From Collinsella sp. AF02-46-1 (GTDB lineage Bacteria > Actinomycetota > Coriobacteriia > Coriobacteriales > Coriobacteriaceae): 63,886 nt of DNA. Under the pieces are notes generated by a model. The model was not told the origin of the DNA, did no database searches, and was given only the letters and a program-made list of their open reading frames with translations. Position numbers and translations under genes: made by a program. The stretch lies in the NCBI RefSeq assembly GCF_003465825.1, contig NZ_QSBV01000015.1, positions 1 through 63,886 on the forward strand. Reading direction: 5' to 3'. Within the stretch, counting starts at the first letter, position 1, and each line of letters starts with the position of its first letter. Below, piece by piece: positions 61,367 to 63,886 of this stretch.

Positions 61367-62304
61367 CGGCCGGTGCACCCCCCGTCCTCGCCGGCGCGGG
61401 CTAGGTCGTAGGGCGTGGTCTGGTAGACGTAGTAGTTGAGCCAGTTGGTGTAGAACAGCTGAGCCTGGCTGCGCCAGACGTTGCGCGGCTCGGCGGTAGG
61501 GTCGTCGTTCGGGAAGTAATGCGCTGGCACCTGAGGGTTGAGGCCGCGCTTCACGTCGCGCTCGTACTCCAGACGCAGCGTGTCGGTATCGTACTCGGGG
61601 TGACCAAATACAAAGAAGCGGCGGCTGTCGGTCGACTTGACGATATACAGGCCCACCTCGTCGGACACTGCCACGACCTCGAGCTGCGGCTCGGCCTCCA
61701 CGTCCTCGCGGCGCACATCGGTATTGCGCGAATGCACGGCATAGAAACGGTCGTCAAAGCCGCGGACCAGCGGGCTTTGCGGCTTTACCAGATAATGTTC
61801 AAAGACGCCGCTCGCCTTTGCCGGCAGGTCGTACTTCTGAATGCCGTAATGATGGTAGAGCCCTGCCTGCGCGCCCCAGCAAATGTGCAGCGTAGAGTGC
61901 ACGTGCGTGGTGGACCAGTCCATGATCTGGCAGAGCTCGGGCCAGTAGTCGACCTCTTCGAACGGCATCTGCTCCACCGGCGCGCCCGTGATGATCAGGC
62001 CGTCGTAGTGGATGTCGCGGATGTCGTCGAACGTGCGGTAGAACGTCTCCAGGTGGCCGGCGCTCACGTGCGTGGCCTCGTGCGTCTTAGTGCGCAGCAG
62101 GTCCACCTCCACCTGCAGCGGCGTGTTGGAGAGCTTGCGCATAATTTGCGTCTCGGTGGCGATTTTGGTGGGCATGAGGTTGAGGATGAGCACACGCAGC
62201 GGACGGATGTCCTGATGCAGCGCGCGGTACTCGGTCATGACAAAGATGTTCTCGCTCTCGAGCTGCGCGGCGGCAGGGAGGGCGTCGGGAATGCGAATGG
62301 GCAT
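61363..62304 (-). CDS. metA: Homoserine O-acyltransferase MetA, predicted acetyl-CoA type
   Basis: A 313-residue enzyme activating homoserine for methionine synthesis. [39 protein letters not shown], the catalytic cysteine in [15 protein letters not shown] and the histidine in [11 protein letters not shown] are intact. The donor-selecting segment reads [17 protein letters not shown]: a glutamate where E. coli has glycine, as in Bacillus enzymes that use acetyl-CoA, so O-acetylhomoserine is the likely product. The ATG at 62304 has GGAG upstream; a longer upstream frame runs into a repeat. Confidence 0.94.
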   Translation of the reverse strand: MPIRIPDALPAAAQLESENIFVMTEYRALHQDIRPLRVLILNLMPTKIATETQIMRKLSNTPLQVEVDLLRTKTHEATHVSAGHLETFYRTFDDIRDIHYDGLIITGAPVEQMPFEEVDYWPELCQIMDWSTTHVHSTLHICWGAQAGLYHHYGIQKYDLPAKASGVFEHYLVKPQSPLVRGFDDRFYAVHSRNTDVRREDVEAEPQLEVVAVSDEVGLYIVKSTDSRRFFVFGHPEYDTDTLRLEYERDVKRGLNPQVPAHYFPNDDPTAEPRNVWRSQAQLFYTNWLNYYVYQTTPYDLARAGEDGGCTGR

Positions 62305-62377
62305 GGAAGCTCCTAACGAGTCAGTTGCAGCTATGGTACAACGACCGGCCCCATCCGCGCGAGCACATCGCCCAGCG

Positions 62378-62482
62378 GTAGATTTTTGGACCATGCCTTA
62401 ATTTCTACCTTTCGCTCTCTCGGGCACAGTTTGCCCCAAAACGCCGCAAAAGTAGAAATTAAGGCATGTCCCAAAAATCTAC
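62378..62482. repeat. Long inverted repeat between metA and the dehydrogenase gene
   Basis: Arms of about 35 bases (GTAGATTTTTGG.CCATGCC and TTAATTTCTAC.TTT, and complement) differ at only a few positions and enclose about 35 bp. No T-run pattern typical of terminators. Its outer GTAGATTTTTGGG is shared with 59898-59910. Confidence 0.85.
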
Positions 62483-62559
62483 GGCACTTTAGTCTAGCAA
62501 AGTGGCAGCAGGACGCTACAATGGTTCGACGCGAAAAACTCGGCCGGAAGGATACGTAT

Positions 62560-63537
62560 ATGTACCAGACGCGTAAGATTGGTGTGGTCGGCCAGGGCCA
62601 CGTAGGAGCACATGTCGCCAACAGCCTGCTTATGCAGGGCATTGCCGACGAGCTCTACCTGTGCGATATCAACGAGGCCAAGGTGACGTCCGAGGTCCAG
62701 GACCTGCGCGACTCCCTTTCGTTTGTCCCGTATAACACCAAGATTGTCAATTGCTACGACCACTACGAGGAGCTGGCCCGCTGCGACGTCATCGTTAACG
62801 CCGCCGGCAAGGTTGCGCTGGCCGCCGGCAACCGTGACGGTGAGCTGTTCTTTACCACCGACGCCGCCCGCACCTTTGCCAAGCGCATCGTCGACGCCGG
62901 CTTTGACGGCATCTTCGTGAGTATCTCCAACCCCTGCGACGTCGTGTGCACCGAGCTGTGGCACCTGACCGGCTACGATCCCAAGAAGATCATCGGCTCG
63001 GGCTGCGGCCTGGACTCCGCCCGTCTGCGCACCGAGATCTCCAAGAAGATCGGTGTGAGCCCCAAGTCCATTGACGCCTACATGATCGGCGAGCACGGCT
63101 TTAGCCAACTGGCCGCCTTTAAGGCCGCGACTATCGCCGGCAAGAGTCTCAACGAACTTCAGGCCGAGAACCCCGACAAGTATGCCTTCGACCACATGGA
63201 GATTGAGGAGCTCGCGCGCAAGGGCGGCTACGTAACCTACCAGGGCAAGCAGTGCACCGAGTACGCCGTCGCCAACTCCGCCGCGCGCGTCTGCGCCGCC
63301 GTGCTGCACAACGAGCACGCCGTGCTTTCGACCTCTACGCTTATGACTGGCCAGTATGGCGAGGAAGGCATCTTTACCTCCCTGCCGTGCGTAATCGGCG
63401 CCGAGGGCGTCGAGGAGGTCTACACACTCGACCTGTCCGAGCACGAGCTCGAGGGCTTCCACAAGAGCTGCCAGCACATTCGCGACAACATCGCCCAGCT
63501 CGACTGGTGGGATGCCGAGGCCTACGACGCCAAGTAG
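62560..63537 (+). CDS. L-lactate/L-2-hydroxyisocaproate dehydrogenase-like protein
   Basis: A 325-residue NAD-dependent dehydrogenase of the LDH/MDH superfamily. The NAD site is KIGVVGQGHVGAHVANSLL, with acidic CDINEAK after it. DLRDSLSF, VNAAGK, SNPCDVV, GSGCGLDSARLR and the catalytic histidine in IGEHGFSQ are present. The specificity loop (GKVALAAGNRDGELF) has neither the LDH glutamine nor the MDH arginine and resembles L-2-hydroxyisocaproate dehydrogenases, so bulkier 2-oxo acids are possible. ATG at 62560 has GGAAGGA upstream. A terminator follows. Confidence 0.88.
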   Translation: MYQTRKIGVVGQGHVGAHVANSLLMQGIADELYLCDINEAKVTSEVQDLRDSLSFVPYNTKIVNCYDHYEELARCDVIVNAAGKVALAAGNRDGELFFTTDAARTFAKRIVDAGFDGIFVSISNPCDVVCTELWHLTGYDPKKIIGSGCGLDSARLRTEISKKIGVSPKSIDAYMIGEHGFSQLAAFKAATIAGKSLNELQAENPDKYAFDHMEIEELARKGGYVTYQGKQCTEYAVANSAARVCAAVLHNEHAVLSTSTLMTGQYGEEGIFTSLPCVIGAEGVEEVYTLDLSEHELEGFHKSCQHIRDNIAQLDWWDAEAYDAK

Positions 63538-63568
63538 ACCGCTGGCTACCGCAACCTTGCGAATCTAA

Positions 63569-63607
63569 GCGGGCCGCGCCGGAATACTACCGGCGCGGCC
63601 CGCTTTT
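63569..63607 (+). terminator. Terminator of the dehydrogenase gene
   Basis: AGCGGGCCGCGCCGG, a short loop and CCGGCGCGGCCCGCT followed by TTTTTT. Confidence 0.93.
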
Positions 63608-63632
63608 TTGCTCATGCAACACGTTTGCGAAT

Positions 63633-63814
63633 CGAAGGTGAATACTTTTCCGCGAAGTGAACGAGCAAAAACGAGCCCCCGAAGCATCGACACTTTTCAG
63701 ACGCCGTTTCCTGCGGTTTCGCCGAGTTTTTCCTGCAGTTTTGGGGTCAAAAAGTGTCGATGCTTCGGGGGTCCAAAATAGGTCGTTCACTTCGCGGAAA
63801 AGTATTCACCTTCG
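63633..63814. repeat. MITE-like palindromic element, copy 2
   Basis: A 182-bp element homologous over its full length to 47921-48100, in opposite orientation. Outer arms CGAAGGTGAATACTTTTCCG and complement, inner arms CCCCCGAAGCATCGACACTTTT, central direct repeats of TTTCCTGC.GTTTTG type. No reading frame. The last 70 bp of the window after it (a possible AACCACCC/GGGTGGTT hairpin at about 63851-63873) hold no gene. Confidence 0.85.
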
Positions 63815-63886
63815 TTTTCGCGCAAACACGGATCCAGCCGCCACAATCAGAACCACCCTTAAAAAGGGTGGTTTGCTCTTAGGGTA

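Overview
The window reads as chromosome from a high-GC Coriobacteriia (Actinomycetota), most likely Collinsella or a close relative. This rests on protein character, short intergenic gaps, tRNA style and many GC-rich intergenic palindromes; no rRNA or marker search was possible. No rRNA, CRISPR array, insertion sequence or prophage was found.

Layout. 1-6.8 kb: tRNA-Leu and tRNA-Phe, each followed by a copied tRNA 3' end plus GC-rich palindromic filler, around tatD, rsmA, metG, rsmI and a family-5 glycosidase-like gene that seems to lack key catalytic residues. 6.8-17 kb: a BrnT/BrnA-like toxin-antitoxin pair, a DUF192 gene and a complete-looking tad (Flp pilus) operon on the minus strand. 17-34.7 kb: housekeeping genes: rsgA, a Ca2+-type P-type ATPase with a structured leader, pyk, a zinc-phospholipase-like protein, a NikMQO-type nickel ECF transporter behind a NikR-like operator, pheST behind a T-box, an M32 carboxypeptidase and glmM. 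34.7-38.3 kb: a DUF4012 envelope protein and an EamA transporter.

38.3-56.6 kb is the most unusual part. An eight-gene minus-strand operon encodes four small secreted proteins with SipW/TasA-like leaders (T-Y/F-A-W before a beta-rich domain), a SipW-type signal peptidase, a membrane-anchored McrB-like AAA+ ATPase, a DUF2357 (McrC N-domain-like) protein whose nuclease domain is replaced by a very long alanine-rich coiled coil, and a second SipW-type peptidase. Two more TasA-like genes lie at 52.0-53.8 kb. A c-di-GMP-type PilZ gene is paired with a membrane anchor protein at 54.8-56.6 kb. Seven proteins share a C-terminal signature around W-L-E-G-T-D-P-x-C. I infer a c-di-GMP-linked surface fibre system with its own signal peptidases and a repurposed McrBC-like motor.

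Between these blocks lie tRNA-Val, an AbiEi/endonuclease-like gene, a DUF5710 zinc protein, a zinc ribbon protein and an HNH endonuclease. The last 7 kb hold an M16C metalloprotease, HicAB, 5-formyl-THF cyclo-ligase, MetA (predicted acetyl-CoA type) and an L-lactate/hydroxyisocaproate dehydrogenase-like gene. Several palindromic repeat families are scattered through the intergenic spaces, including two copies of a roughly 180-bp MITE-like element.
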